Positions 1 to 8,200 of a stretch of DNA of 64,000 nucleotides are shown here, piece by piece. The translations under genes and the position numbers were made by a program. Source of the stretch: Bradyrhizobium sp. ORS 375 (lineage in GTDB: Bacteria > Pseudomonadota > Alphaproteobacteria > Rhizobiales > Xanthobacteraceae); assembly GCF_000239775.1 (NCBI RefSeq), contig NZ_CAFI01000037.1:1-64000 (forward strand), written 5' to 3'. The notes under the pieces are model-generated. The model was given only the letters and a program-made list of their open reading frames with translations, had not been told where the DNA came from and did no database searches. How positions within the stretch are numbered: the first letter of the stretch is position 1; each line of letters opens with the position of its first letter.

Positions 1-507
1 CAGACCGCCAGCGATCAACCGCTCCGGCGCGCCGGCTTGCACGACCTTGTTGCAGGCTCGGCAGGCGTATTTGGGTCTGGTTGTGCGCACGACGCGAAGC
101 TGCGCCGGGACCCAATCGAGCATCTCGCTGACGCTCTCACCAATCAGATGGAGAGCGCCGCCACAGCAGCTGCAGACCCGATCTTGCACCTCGAGCAGAA
201 CGTCTTCGCGTGGCAGATGATCGGGCAGCGGACGGCGTCGCGGCGAAGAGTTGGCTTCCGGTGTGACCTTCGGTTGCGCTTCTTCGACGCGGCGAATGTC
301 GCTGTCGAGATCCTCCAGACCGAGTGCAAGCTGGTCGGGATCGATGCGCTCGGAGCTGCGGCCGAACTGCATCCGCTGCAGCCGTTTGATGATGGACTTG
401 AGACGATCGATCTCGGTGTCGCGATGGTCGATTGCAGCAGCAATGTCGCGCACGAGGCGCTGCAGAAGCTCTGGATCGGAGGGGAGATTGGTGAGATCGA
501 GCTGCAT
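1..507 (-). CDS. tnpC: IS66 transposase TnpC, N-terminal part (partial)
   Basis: Reading from the ATG at 507 gives 169 open codons to the window edge, beginning MQLDLTNLPSDPELLQRLV. The visible part has the IS66 N-terminal layout: a leucine-rich coiled coil at about residues 15-45, the QFGRSSERIDPDQL segment at about 47-60, then the zinc-finger-like domain with CSCCG (about 119-123) and CRACN (about 157-161). The DDE catalytic domain lies outside the window. No stop or frameshift occurs in the visible part. It starts 70 bp after the tnpB stop, normal for the family. The ATG fits the conserved N-terminus. Confidence 0.85.
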   Translation of the reverse strand, partial: MQLDLTNLPSDPELLQRLVRDIAAAIDHRDTEIDRLKSIIKRLQRMQFGRSSERIDPDQLALGLEDLDSDIRRVEEAQPKVTPEANSSPRRRPLPDHLPREDVLLEVQDRVCSCCGGALHLIGESVSEMLDWVPAQLRVVRTTRPKYACRACNKVVQAGAPERLIAGGL

Positions 508-576
508 GTCCGATGGTACTCGAACACGCTGATTCGTAGAAGAATCGCAACTCAGTTCAGCACCTGTTTTTGCAGA

Positions 577-930
577 TCATCCTGCAATCGCCGGCTTCCA
601 TACGCGTTCTGGCGCGCGCCAGTCGATACCTTCGATCAGCATCGCGAGCTGCGCCGGCGTCAGCGTGATCGAGCCATCATAGCCCGCCATCACTGGCCAC
701 ACGAAGCCGCCCTGATCGATGCGTTTCGTGAACAGACAAAGCCCGTTTCCGTCCCAGAACAGGACCTTCAGGATCGATGCCTTTCTGCCGCGGAAGGCAA
801 ACAGATGACCAGAGAACGGATCCTTCTTCAGCGTGTCCTGCACCAGCATTGCAAGGCCGTCCATGCCCTTGCGCATGTCGGTGTAGCCGAGCGCCAGGTG
901 CACCTTCACGCCTGCAGGGACGAACATCAT
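577..930 (-). CDS. tnpB: IS66 accessory protein TnpB (Orf2)
   Basis: A 117-residue protein of normal TnpB length. It carries the family signature: LGYTDMRKGMDGLAMLV near residues 14-30, the FAFRGRKASILKVLFWDGNG block at about 44-63, and the C-terminal TPAQLAMLIEGIDW motif. TnpB is needed for transposition of IS66 elements, but its biochemical role is not settled. Its start overlaps the tnpA stop by 4 bp, suggesting translational coupling. The frame is intact. Confidence 0.9.
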   Translation of the reverse strand: MMFVPAGVKVHLALGYTDMRKGMDGLAMLVQDTLKKDPFSGHLFAFRGRKASILKVLFWDGNGLCLFTKRIDQGGFVWPVMAGYDGSITLTPAQLAMLIEGIDWRAPERVWKPAIAG

Positions 931-1823
931 GGCGCTGCATCTCCGCTTTCAATCTGCGCCCGCACCGTATCCGGATCGCTGCCGGCGGGAGCGAAGACAC
1001 GCCGTCCATCATGGAGGTCGACGGCCATCATGCCCTCCGGTGGACGCACGAGATCGCGCAGGGCGCGTGCGGCGGGCATGTCGTCGGGCAGCACAACACG
1101 GGCGAGCTTGGAGCGCTTCTTTTGCGCGATGCCGAACTGCGCGCGCCAGCGGAACAGCAGCCCGGTGACAATCCCATGCTTGCGCGCGACGGCAGAGACT
1201 TTGGCGCCTGGTAGTTCGGTTTCCCTGGCAATTGCGAGCTTCTCCTCGTCGCTGAAGAAGCGCCTGACCGGCACCTTGGGCGTGGCCGGATCGCCAATTT
1301 CGGCGGCTGTCAAGCGGCGTTCGGGCTGTGAGTTCCTAGCACTAGTGCTAACGGCGGGACGGGCGGAGGGATGAAGATGGGCGCGCCAGTCGATCGTGAC
1401 CTCGCCGGCGGCCAGTCGGTCGCGCCATTTGCGCAGCGAATGCGGCGACAGCTGCATCGCCGCGGCGTAGGCGCGGAGCTCCATTCCGCTCCAGTTCAGC
1501 GCCTCGACATGCATCGCCCAGAACGCCTGAGACGCTCGATTGCGTACATCCGAGGTGATCGTAAACCTGCGCTGCTTCTGCTTTCGAAGCGCCTTTTCTC
1601 GCTCTTCCCGGGCGCGCTCGCGGCGCAATTCCGTCTGATATTTCTCGAGCTTAAGCGCAGTCTCGTTGCCGGCCCGCCGCTTCAGCCAACGCCGCAGAGT
1701 GTTCTCGGTCAGACGTTGTTGCTGGCAGTATTTGCCGATCCCGAGACCGCTGCGACGCCACGCTTCGATGTGCAGCGATCACCATTCGCGGCGCGCTCTG
1801 TTCTCGAAATGTTTGGATCCCAC
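927..1823 (-). pseudogene. tnpA: IS66 TnpA (Orf1), long form, with in-frame TGA at codon 15
   Basis: The conserved reading frame starts at a GTG (1821-1823) preceded by GGAGA and runs V-G-S-K-H-F-E-N-R-A-R-R-E-W, then TGA at 1779-1781, then continues without a break as SLHIEAWRRSGLGIGKYC and on to 927. The segment just after the stop (EAWRRSGLGIGKYCQQQRL) is itself conserved HTH-like sequence, so the TGA most likely replaced a TGG tryptophan codon. The next ATG in frame, at 1628, would give a 233-residue protein lacking the first HTH-like region. The rest holds a second HTH (about LRAYAAAMQLSPHSLRKW) and the usual IS66 Orf1 HTH (FFSDEEKLAIARE). Function after internal restart cannot be excluded. 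Confidence 0.75.
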
Positions 1824-1905
1824 CGGAGATTCTCCACAGCAGCAGAGAACTCGAAATGGAACGACAACACACGAGGGGGAAGGTGTGCAGAGACCGGACG
1901 GTTAC

Positions 1906-2247
1906 CCGGCCGATTAAAGCGGCAAGATAAAAGCGGCTCGCCGGTTGAACAGCAAGCCATTGACATGGCTTGCGTTCAACCGTGCCGTTCGGTCGGAGCG
2001 TGTGCTGCGCTTGCAGTTTCTCGAACTGAATCAAAGCCATCTGTGGCACCAATCGTAGTGCAGCGGGCTCAAGCGTAGAGTATCGAAAGTCTCTTGAATC
2101 CCTCGCTTGAAAAGACCAAGCGTGATCAGGACCTGTTTGCAACTCGTATTCTCGTGCGAGTTTCTCCGCCCTCTTGGAAGGCTCTTTGTTGTGCGAAGAC
2201 AGTTCTCTGTTTCTTTGCGAGCGATCGAGCGCCAGCCGCCGTTCCGC
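1906..2247. other. Intergenic, no gene; contains a long hairpin
   Basis: Between the IS66 end and the exonuclease stop I find no reading frame that resembles a protein. The one notable structure is the 1942-1982 hairpin, listed separately. Confidence 0.5.
1942..1982. repeat. 18-bp-stem hairpin with one bulged A
   Basis: CGGTTGAAC (1942-1950) pairs with GTTCAACCG (1974-1982), and GCAAGCCAT (1952-1960) pairs with ATGGCTTGC (1965-1973), leaving only a bulged A at 1951 and a TGAC loop at 1961-1964. No T-tract follows on either strand, so a simple intrinsic terminator is unlikely. It sits about 37 bp beyond the proposed IS66 end. Confidence 0.7.
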
Positions 2248-3174
2248 TCAGCCACGATTCGAAAATCGTTCGAACGCTGTCAGGCGCTGCAGCCGGGGTT
2301 CGACGTCGCAGAGATAGACCTCCTCTCTGAGAAAGGCGATCTCGGCTTCGATGGCGGATTGCTGGATGTCGATATACCAGGACTTCGGCCGGCCATCGGT
2401 GCCGTCGGCCCACCGGTACCCGCGCTTCTTCAGGGTATCCTTGAGGCCGAAGGGAGACTGCTCCGCCCACACTCTCATGATCGGCTTGCGCGCCGTCTGG
2501 AGCAGGGCAGCCAATGCCGGGGCCCCCGTCGTCGGCAGGACGAAATCCAGGACCTCGAGCAGAGCGTGGCAGTCGTCAACGGCGCGATGGGCCTGGTGGA
2601 AGAATCCGGCGCCGTGCAGAAGATATCCCAGCTGCGCGCCGGCGAAACCGTGTGAGCGCCAGTCGACCTCGGTCGCGCTGCAGCCCCAGGCCTTACGTTC
2701 GAAAATCGGCCAGTAGCGCTCGGCGAACCGACGGTCGAAGGCCGCGTTGTGGGCGATGACGATGGCCGCGCCCGCGACGAACGCCGATACCGCGTCCGGA
2801 TCGATACGCTGTCCGGCGACCATCTCGTCGGTGATGCCGGTGAGCGCCGTCACCTCGGCGGAGATGGGGCGGCTGGGTTCGTGGAAGGCGGAGAAGACGC
2901 TCCTGACGCCGACGATGCGACCTTCCCGGGTGTAGTCGAATGACAGCATGCCGAGTTCGATGATCTCGTCCCGGGAGTGGTCGAGGCCGGTGGTCTCGGT
3001 GTCCAGCAGGACGGCCGTCCTGACCTCCTCTCCGATGGCGGCAGGGGAGGAGGCTCGGGGAACAAGCCTGCGCAGCACCCGGTAATCGGGCGATTGCGCG
3101 AGGGCATCTGCCATGGCCGCCAAGCCGGCAGCCTCGTCAAAATGGTGTCGGTGGATTCGCGGCGCGGCAGTCAT
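2248..3174 (-). CDS. DnaQ-like 3'-5' exonuclease (DEDDh)
   Basis: A 308-residue protein of the DnaQ/RNase T exonuclease superfamily. Motif I is VLLDTETTGLDHSRDEIIELG (about residues 54-74, Asp and Glu metal ligands), ExoII lies in the region ending IVIAHNAAFDRRF (about 135-147), and ExoIII is HRAVDDCHALLEVL (about 194-207, with catalytic His and Asp). Such enzymes remove nucleotides from 3' ends as stand-alone proofreading or processing nucleases. The C-terminal 90 residues (GYRWADGTDGRPKSWYIDI) form an added domain seen in a rhizobial subfamily. The gene is divergent from ku, 198 bp away. A shared role in end processing is inference from position only. Confidence 0.85.
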   Translation of the reverse strand: MTAAPRIHRHHFDEAAGLAAMADALAQSPDYRVLRRLVPRASSPAAIGEEVRTAVLLDTETTGLDHSRDEIIELGMLSFDYTREGRIVGVRSVFSAFHEPSRPISAEVTALTGITDEMVAGQRIDPDAVSAFVAGAAIVIAHNAAFDRRFAERYWPIFERKAWGCSATEVDWRSHGFAGAQLGYLLHGAGFFHQAHRAVDDCHALLEVLDFVLPTTGAPALAALLQTARKPIMRVWAEQSPFGLKDTLKKRGYRWADGTDGRPKSWYIDIQQSAIEAEIAFLREEVYLCDVEPRLQRLTAFERFSNRG

Positions 3175-3372
3175 GACGCGCCACCATACCCAAGCAAATG
3201 ACCGCCAGGTATCGGAGAGTCAGGCGATTCACGGCCATTTTCGGCCCACCTGCCGACGCAAGGGCTGTGCGAAGAGGATCGCCTGATCTGCCGATTTTGA
3301 TCGCCGCCATGTCGGAACCCGGCGCTGTCATTCGTCTTGAATCTGGACCATTGAAACCGGAGTTCCGCGTAC

Positions 3373-4302
3373 ATGGCCCCCCGCGCCAATTGGAAAGGCT
3401 TCCTGCGCCTGTCGCTCGTCACCTGCCCGGTGGCCCTCTACCCGGCCACGTCCGAGTCCGAGAAGATCAGCTTCAACCAGCTAAACCGGACGACGGGTCA
3501 CCGGATCAAGTACGTCAAGGTCGATGCCGACACCGGTGAGGAGGTCCCCAACGAGGACATCGTCAAGGGCTATGAGCTCGAGAAGGGCCAGTACATCGAG
3601 GTCTCGAAGGAAGAGCTCGAGGAGATCGCCCTGGAGTCCACGCGCACGATCGAGATCGACGAGTTCGTCGACAAGACCGACATCGACCCGCGCTACCTGA
3701 TCCGCCCCTACTATCTGCGCCCGGATGGCAAGGTCGGCCATGACGCCTTCGCGGTGATCCGTGAGACCATCCGTGAGATGAACAAGGTCGCGATTGGCCG
3801 GATCGTGCTCACGAACCGCGAGCACATCATCGCGCTGGAGCCGATGGACAAGGGCCTGGTCGGCACTCTGCTGCGATACCCTTATGAGGTGCGGTCGGAG
3901 CAGGAGTATTTCGAAGAGATTCAGGACGTGAAGATCACGAAGGACATGCTCGACCTCGCCCGGCACATCGTGAACCAGAAGGCCGGGACGTTCACGCCGA
4001 AGAAGTTCGAGGACCACTATGAAACCGCGCTGGTTGACCTGATCAACCAGAAGCGTGCGGGCAAGACGATCCGCCCGAAGGACCGGCCGAAGGGGGAGAA
4101 CGTGGTCGATCTGATGGAGGCGCTGCGCCGCTCGGTCGGGCAGCAAGCGCAGCCTTCGGAGGCGGCCAAGCCCGCGAAGAAGTCGAAGAAAGCTGCTGCC
4201 GGCCAGAAGGAGATGTTGATGCCGATCGCCGGCAAGAAGGCTGCCGCCAAGGAGACACCGGCGAAAAAGCCAGCCTCCGGCCGCCAGCGGAAATCCGCTT
4301 GA
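3373..4302 (+). CDS. ku: Non-homologous end-joining protein Ku
   Basis: A 309-residue bacterial Ku. The N-terminus MAPRANWKGFLRLSLVTCPV, then ISFNQLNRTTGHRIKYVKVD and the ELEEIALESTRTIEIDEFV block, are diagnostic of the Ku core beta-barrel, which forms a homodimeric ring on double-strand DNA ends and recruits LigD. The last 60 residues are Lys/Ala-rich (KPAKKSKKAAAG and similar), like the basic tails of other rhizobial Ku proteins. The ATG at 3373 matches the conserved N-terminus. The next gene overlaps its stop codon. No ligD is in the window. Rhizobia often carry several ku copies, and this may be an accessory one. Confidence 0.95.
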   Translation: MAPRANWKGFLRLSLVTCPVALYPATSESEKISFNQLNRTTGHRIKYVKVDADTGEEVPNEDIVKGYELEKGQYIEVSKEELEEIALESTRTIEIDEFVDKTDIDPRYLIRPYYLRPDGKVGHDAFAVIRETIREMNKVAIGRIVLTNREHIIALEPMDKGLVGTLLRYPYEVRSEQEYFEEIQDVKITKDMLDLARHIVNQKAGTFTPKKFEDHYETALVDLINQKRAGKTIRPKDRPKGENVVDLMEALRRSVGQQAQPSEAAKPAKKSKKAAAGQKEMLMPIAGKKAAAKETPAKKPASGRQRKSA

Positions 4303-4625
4303 AGCATCCCGTAACTCCGGACGGGCGCTACTTCGTGGTCCGAGGGCGCCTTTGGCGAATGGCCGATCCGAGGCTTGGAGAGACCGAGCGCTCCGTCCTG
4401 ACCAAGCAGCTGATGTCTGCCAGGCGCGCCGTTCGAGCCGCCAAGGAGGCGGAGGATCCGGAAGCCGAAGCCGCGGCGCACCGCGCTGTGGACCAGGCTA
4501 AGAGAGCGCTCGGGGAGCGGGGGCCGGTCTGGTGGACGGACGGCTCGCCCGATCTGAACCGACACATGGCGAAGAACACGCCCTACGCCACATGGTACGC
4601 TGAAGTTTCCCTGTCGCGCAGGTAA
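4299..4625 (+). CDS. Small conserved Ku-linked protein, function unknown
   Basis: A 108-residue protein starting at a TTG that overlaps the ku stop (TTGA), so it is probably translationally coupled to ku. It opens MKHPVTPDGRYFVVRGRLWR and has an Arg/Ala/Glu-rich helical centre and an aromatic C-terminus (GPVWWTDGSPDLNRHMAKN). I recognise this as a short conserved protein often found next to DNA-repair genes in rhizobia, but no function is known to me. An internal ATG at 4362 would remove the conserved PDGRYFVVRGRLWR segment, so I prefer the TTG. Confidence 0.75.
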   Translation: MKHPVTPDGRYFVVRGRLWRMADPRLGETERSVLTKQLMSARRAVRAAKEAEDPEAEAAAHRAVDQAKRALGERGPVWWTDGSPDLNRHMAKNTPYATWYAEVSLSRR

Positions 4626-4631
4626 ACTCCC

Positions 4632-4787
4632 GTGCCGCGTAAACTGAAGACCTATCAGACCTCGCTCGGATTCTACGATCTCGCGATCGCCGCGCCGTCC
4701 ATGAAGGCGGCATTGGAGGCGTGGGGCGCCGGCAAGGGCGGGCCAAGCGGTACGTCAACTCATCGATGCGCCGCCGAAAGCAGGTAA
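4632..4787 (+). pseudogene. Truncated 5' stump of a rhizobial 'TolA-like' conserved protein
   Basis: From GTG 4632 the frame reads VPRKLKTYQTSLGFYDLAIAAPSMKAALEAWGAG (described in two pieces: PRKLKTYQTSLGFYDLAIA, then APSMKAALEAWGAG). This matches my recollection of the N-terminus of a longer conserved rhizobial protein. After GAG the sequence leaves the family, enters unrelated DNA at about 4733-4741, and stops at 4785. Only about 34 native residues remain. The break coincides with the start of an unrelated 3' gene fragment, so this is a deletion junction rather than a point mutation. Confidence 0.65.
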
Positions 4788-4956
4788 TAACACTTTCCTG
4801 ATCACCCACAAGACGAACATAGCCGATGCTTTCGGCAAGGAGGCCGCGGACGTTCAAGAAGGCGAGGCTTTCATCTACAAGCCCGGCGGCTCTGGACCAG
4901 CCGCTTTCGCAGGACGCATTAAGGTCGCGGATTGGATTGGCGAAGTTGGCAAGTGA
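4741..4956 (+). pseudogene. 3' stump of a histidine-phosphatase-like gene
   Basis: The frame ending at TGA 4954-4956 reads GQAVRQLIDAPPKAGNNTFL, then ITHKTNIADAFGKEAADVQE, then a Gly/Pro-rich stretch and RIKVADWIGEVGK. The ITHKTNI motif contains the second catalytic His of the histidine phosphatase (phosphoglycerate-mutase-like) fold, and the spacing to the C-terminus fits that family. The N-terminal half with the RHG motif is missing. It is fused in a different frame to the stump at 4632, consistent with one deletion that removed the 3' end of one gene and the 5' end of the next. Confidence 0.6.
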
Positions 4957-5534
4957 CAGAATTTCCAGTGTGCGACGTAGGCGGTGCGCAACTTGCTGCT
5001 GGGCTACGGTCCCGAATGCGACAAAATACCGGGACACGTGACGACGTCAGAACGCCGATCATTACTGGTTTAGCTTGGCGTCATCACGCTCGCATTCGGC
5101 TGGCTCGTCCGTCGGTGCTGGCGGAGATATCCACTCGGGTGGTTGCAAGAGACAATTGAATACGAGCCGTTCCGGCTAACCATCCGGTGAGCGTCACCGC
5201 TGCAAAGGTGCTTTTGATCGCTTGCCGAAGTGAGCCGGTCAGTCGGCGTACGTGCTGCCATTGAGCGCTTCTGAAGCGAATTCAAAGGATCATTCGGCAC
5301 GGATCGTAGTGTGCGGAGCCGCAGTGAAGTTTCGGATCGACTTCCGGGTCGAGCGACCGCCCGTCCTCCAAGTCCCAAGTGGAAGAGCATGCTTGCCGTC
5401 GCCGTAGTTGGATGACGTCCAAATCGGGTGATCGAGAAAAAAACCACAGAAAGATCCAATCAGTTCCGAACACGGTCCCTTAGCGTGGCGAGCGCACAGC
5501 AGGGCTTGCATGCGGCAGTTCACCTGGAGGGGAC
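4957..5534. other. Intergenic, no supported gene
   Basis: 578 bp between the phosphatase remnant and the SDR gene. Short open frames exist on both strands, but none resembles a known protein or has a convincing start. It may hold decayed sequence related to the deletion scar before it and the promoter of the SDR gene. Confidence 0.4.
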
Positions 5535-6284
5535 ATGGACCGATTGTCAGGGAAGATCGCGCTCGTCACCGGCGGAACCAGCGGCATAGGATTGGCCACC
5601 GCAAAGCTGTTTGCGGAGGAAGGCGCATTTGTCTTCATTTCTGGGAGACGGCCTGCAGAACTCGAGGCGGCCGTCGCCGCGATCGGGCCGAGCGCGAGGG
5701 GAATTCAAGGCGACATTGCCAATCTTGGCGATCTCGATCGACTGTTCGAGGAGATCAAGCGAAGCAAAGGGCGGCTGGATGTTCTGTTCGCGAATGCCGG
5801 CCTCGGCGAATTCGCTCCTCTTGGGTCGATCACGGAGGCCCATTTCGACAAGACCTTCGACGTCAACGTCCGTGGGACCCTGTTCACCGTACAGAAGGCG
5901 CTGCCGCTCATGGGCGAAGGTTCCTCGATCGTGCTGAATGCGTCGATCGCCGCCATCAAAGGCATTCCCGCATTCAGTGTCTACGCGGCGACGAAGGCCG
6001 CTGTCAGGTCGTTCGCCCGCGGCTGGAGCGTCGATCTGAGAGATCGAAAGATCCGGGTGAACGTCGTGAGCCCTGGCACGGTACCGACGCCTGCCTACGA
6101 CAAATTCGGCATGACGGACGACCAGATGGCCGAGTTTCTGAAGGGCCACAACGACGTGGCGCCGATCGGGCGGGTTGGACGGCCGATCGAGATCGCGGAG
6201 GCGGTCCTCTTCCTGGCGTCCGACAGAAGCTCCTTCGTCAACGGCGCCGAACTGTTCGTCGACGGCGGCGCCGCCCAGGTCTGA
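5535..6284 (+). CDS. SDR-family NAD(P)-dependent oxidoreductase
   Basis: A 249-residue classical short-chain dehydrogenase. The Rossmann motif is TGGTSGIGLATAKLF (about 13-27), followed by NAG (about 84-86), the catalytic Ser in LNASIAA, and YAATK (Tyr and Lys about 149-153). The C-terminus ends VDGGAAQV, as in many SDRs. GRR after beta-2 suggests NADP(H). The substrate cannot be read from sequence. GGAGGGGAC sits just before the ATG. It precedes the SoxC-like operon by 132 bp on the same strand. Confidence 0.9.
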   Translation: MDRLSGKIALVTGGTSGIGLATAKLFAEEGAFVFISGRRPAELEAAVAAIGPSARGIQGDIANLGDLDRLFEEIKRSKGRLDVLFANAGLGEFAPLGSITEAHFDKTFDVNVRGTLFTVQKALPLMGEGSSIVLNASIAAIKGIPAFSVYAATKAAVRSFARGWSVDLRDRKIRVNVVSPGTVPTPAYDKFGMTDDQMAEFLKGHNDVAPIGRVGRPIEIAEAVLFLASDRSSFVNGAELFVDGGAAQV

Positions 6285-6416
6285 TCGTCTTCACCAGATT
6301 CGAGATCGTCGCAGCGGAATACTTCACGGAGACGACTTTCGTTTGAGACACGTCGCCCGGTCCAGGACCAGGCGCAGCGGGTCTCGACCCGCTCCGGAAT
6401 AAGAAAGGACGATGGT

Positions 6417-7673
6417 ATGTCGGAGCGAAGCGTAAGCGAAGTCGCCTGGAATCGAAGAAGAGTCCTCGTGGCCGCGACGACGGGCGTCGTTGGCAGCGCG
6501 GTCGCGGGATCTGCGTCGGCAGAATCGCTTGCGGACGTGCCTGCTCGCGAACCGGGTGCCGATTTGGGCGCGCTCAGTGCGCGGTCGAAATACGTGCAGA
6601 TCGGGCGCATCCCGGAGGCGGGACCAGGGCGCCGCAACGTCAATCCCGCCGACGCCATCAACTCGAAAGCTCCGTTGCAGAAGCTCGTCGGCGCAATCAC
6701 GCCGTCGGACCTGCATTACGAGCGAAGTCATGCTGGCGCTCCCGACCTTGACCCGTCCAAGCACAGGCTGCTCGTGCACGGCATGGTTCGCAAACAACTG
6801 GTCTTGTCCGTCGAGGATTTGAAGGCAATGCCGGCGGTCTCCCGCATCGCCTTCCTCGAGTGCACTGGCAACGGATGGGAAAACTGGAAGAAGGCCGACG
6901 GTGATCTGACCGTTCAGAACACGCATGGGCTGGTCAGCACCAGCGAATGGACCGGCGTGCCACTGAGGTTCATTCTTGGTCTTGTGGAGAAGGAGACGGC
7001 TGCCACCTGGATGCTCGCCGAGGGTGGAGACGCAGCCGCCGTGGCTCGCAGCATTCCGCTCACCCAGGAGATCGTCGATGAGGCGATCATCGCCTATGGG
7101 CAGAACGGGGAACCGATCAGACCCGCGCACGGCTTTCCGATCCGACTGATCCTCCCCGGGATGGAGGGCAATCTGAACATTAAATGGCTACGTCGCCTGA
7201 AATTTGGCGACCAGCCATGGATGACCCGGTGGGAGACGGCACGTTACACGCAGCTTCTCGCGAATGGGAAGGCCAGGCAATTCCAACTGCGAATGGAAAC
7301 CAACTCAGTCATTACGCAGCCCTCCGGCACCATGCAGATTCGGCCGGGATACAATCGCATCTCGGGACTGGCCTGGAGCGGCCACGGCAAGATCGCCAGG
7401 GTGGAGATCAGCACCGACGGCGCGAAGAGCTGGCAGGAAGCTCAATTGAACCTTCCGGCTCTGCCCAAGGCTCAGACGCGCTTCCAGATGGATTGGAACT
7501 GGGACGGCAAGCCGACGAAAATCGTCAGCCGCTCAATCGACGACAAGGGCAACGTGCAGCCCGATCGGGACTCCTTCATCGCCAAGATGGGGACGAACGC
7601 CCTGTTTCATTACAACGCCCAGCAGACCTGGAGCATCGACCAAGCGGGAAGGGTTCAAAATGTCCTGTCGTAG
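6417..7673 (+). CDS. SoxC-like sulfite dehydrogenase / sulfite-oxidase-family molybdoenzyme
   Basis: A 418-residue periplasmic molybdopterin enzyme. A Tat signal (WNRRRVLVAATTGVVGSAVA, about residues 10-29) is followed by the molybdopterin domain with the Mo-binding Cys in AFLECTGNGWENW (about 140-152), then GFPIRLILPGMEGNLNIKWL (about 240-259) and the C-terminal Mo-co dimerisation domain. SoxC and SorA oxidise sulfite or enzyme-bound sulfane sulfur and pass electrons to a cytochrome c. The next gene overlaps by 14 bp and encodes a cytochrome c, so they form an enzyme-cytochrome pair. No soxXYZAB genes are nearby. The substrate could be sulfite or another oxyanion. Confidence 0.85.
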   Translation: MSERSVSEVAWNRRRVLVAATTGVVGSAVAGSASAESLADVPAREPGADLGALSARSKYVQIGRIPEAGPGRRNVNPADAINSKAPLQKLVGAITPSDLHYERSHAGAPDLDPSKHRLLVHGMVRKQLVLSVEDLKAMPAVSRIAFLECTGNGWENWKKADGDLTVQNTHGLVSTSEWTGVPLRFILGLVEKETAATWMLAEGGDAAAVARSIPLTQEIVDEAIIAYGQNGEPIRPAHGFPIRLILPGMEGNLNIKWLRRLKFGDQPWMTRWETARYTQLLANGKARQFQLRMETNSVITQPSGTMQIRPGYNRISGLAWSGHGKIARVEISTDGAKSWQEAQLNLPALPKAQTRFQMDWNWDGKPTKIVSRSIDDKGNVQPDRDSFIAKMGTNALFHYNAQQTWSIDQAGRVQNVLS

Positions 7674-8193
7674 AATGATGCTGCTGTCGAGCGCCATGGT
7701 GTTCGTGCTTGTCTCTTCCGCAGTGGCGGCCGAATTCGGCCGCCTTGCGACCCCGGACGAAATCGCGCTGTGGGACATCGACGTTCGGCCCGACGGCAAA
7801 GGTCTGCCGCAAGGAGTTGGCACGGTGGCCAGAGGCAAGGATGTTTTCGCTGAAAACTGCGCGGCATGCCATGGCGAAAACGGCGTTGGCGGCACCAAGG
7901 ATCGGCTCGCCGGCGGGCAAGGGACGCTGGCGTCGGCCATGCCCGTGAAGACGGTGGGAAGCTTCTGGCCGTACGCCACGACGCTGTTCGACTACATCCA
8001 CCGGGCCATGCCCTATCAGGCGCCTGGATCGCTCGGCGTCGACGATACCTACGCGGTTGCCGCCTACATTCTCAGCCTGAACGGGATCCTGCCTCCAGAC
8101 GGCAGGCTCGACAACCACTCGCTGCCTGACATTCGGATGCCCAACCGTGACGGCTTCATCCCGGAACAGGAATTCAGCAAGGGCAGCAAATAG
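7660..8193 (+). CDS. SoxD-like c-type cytochrome, electron acceptor of the molybdoenzyme
   Basis: A 177-residue exported cytochrome c. A signal peptide of about 22 residues ending AVAA precedes one CAACH heme site (about residues 67-71). A likely axial Met lies in DIRMPNRDGF near the C-terminus. SoxD proteins usually have two heme domains, so this is a single-domain relative closer to the SorB-type partner. The ATG lies within the last codons of the SoxC-like gene (14-bp overlap), a sign of translational coupling and complex formation in the periplasm. Confidence 0.85.
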   Translation: MSCRRMMLLSSAMVFVLVSSAVAAEFGRLATPDEIALWDIDVRPDGKGLPQGVGTVARGKDVFAENCAACHGENGVGGTKDRLAGGQGTLASAMPVKTVGSFWPYATTLFDYIHRAMPYQAPGSLGVDDTYAVAAYILSLNGILPPDGRLDNHSLPDIRMPNRDGFIPEQEFSKGSK

Positions 8194-8200
8194 GTTCTCC

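Larger units (their letters stand above)
1..1905 (-). mobile_element. IS66-family insertion sequence, cut by window start
   Basis: Three reverse-strand genes in the order tnpA (927-1823), tnpB (577-930) and tnpC (from 507, running off the window) form the standard IS66 layout. The tnpA/tnpB overlap is 4 bp. I place the tnpA-side end near 1905, where the reverse strand reads GTAACCGTCCGG about 80 bp before the tnpA start, a spacing and sequence typical of IS66 ends. The other end is outside the window, so inverted repeats and the 8-bp target duplication cannot be compared. tnpA carries an in-frame stop, so this copy may no longer move by itself. Confidence 0.85.

Noticed and set aside
37-2078. 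Long forward open frames across the IS66 element
   Set aside because: They are antisense to tnpA, tnpB and tnpC, which have clear family motifs.
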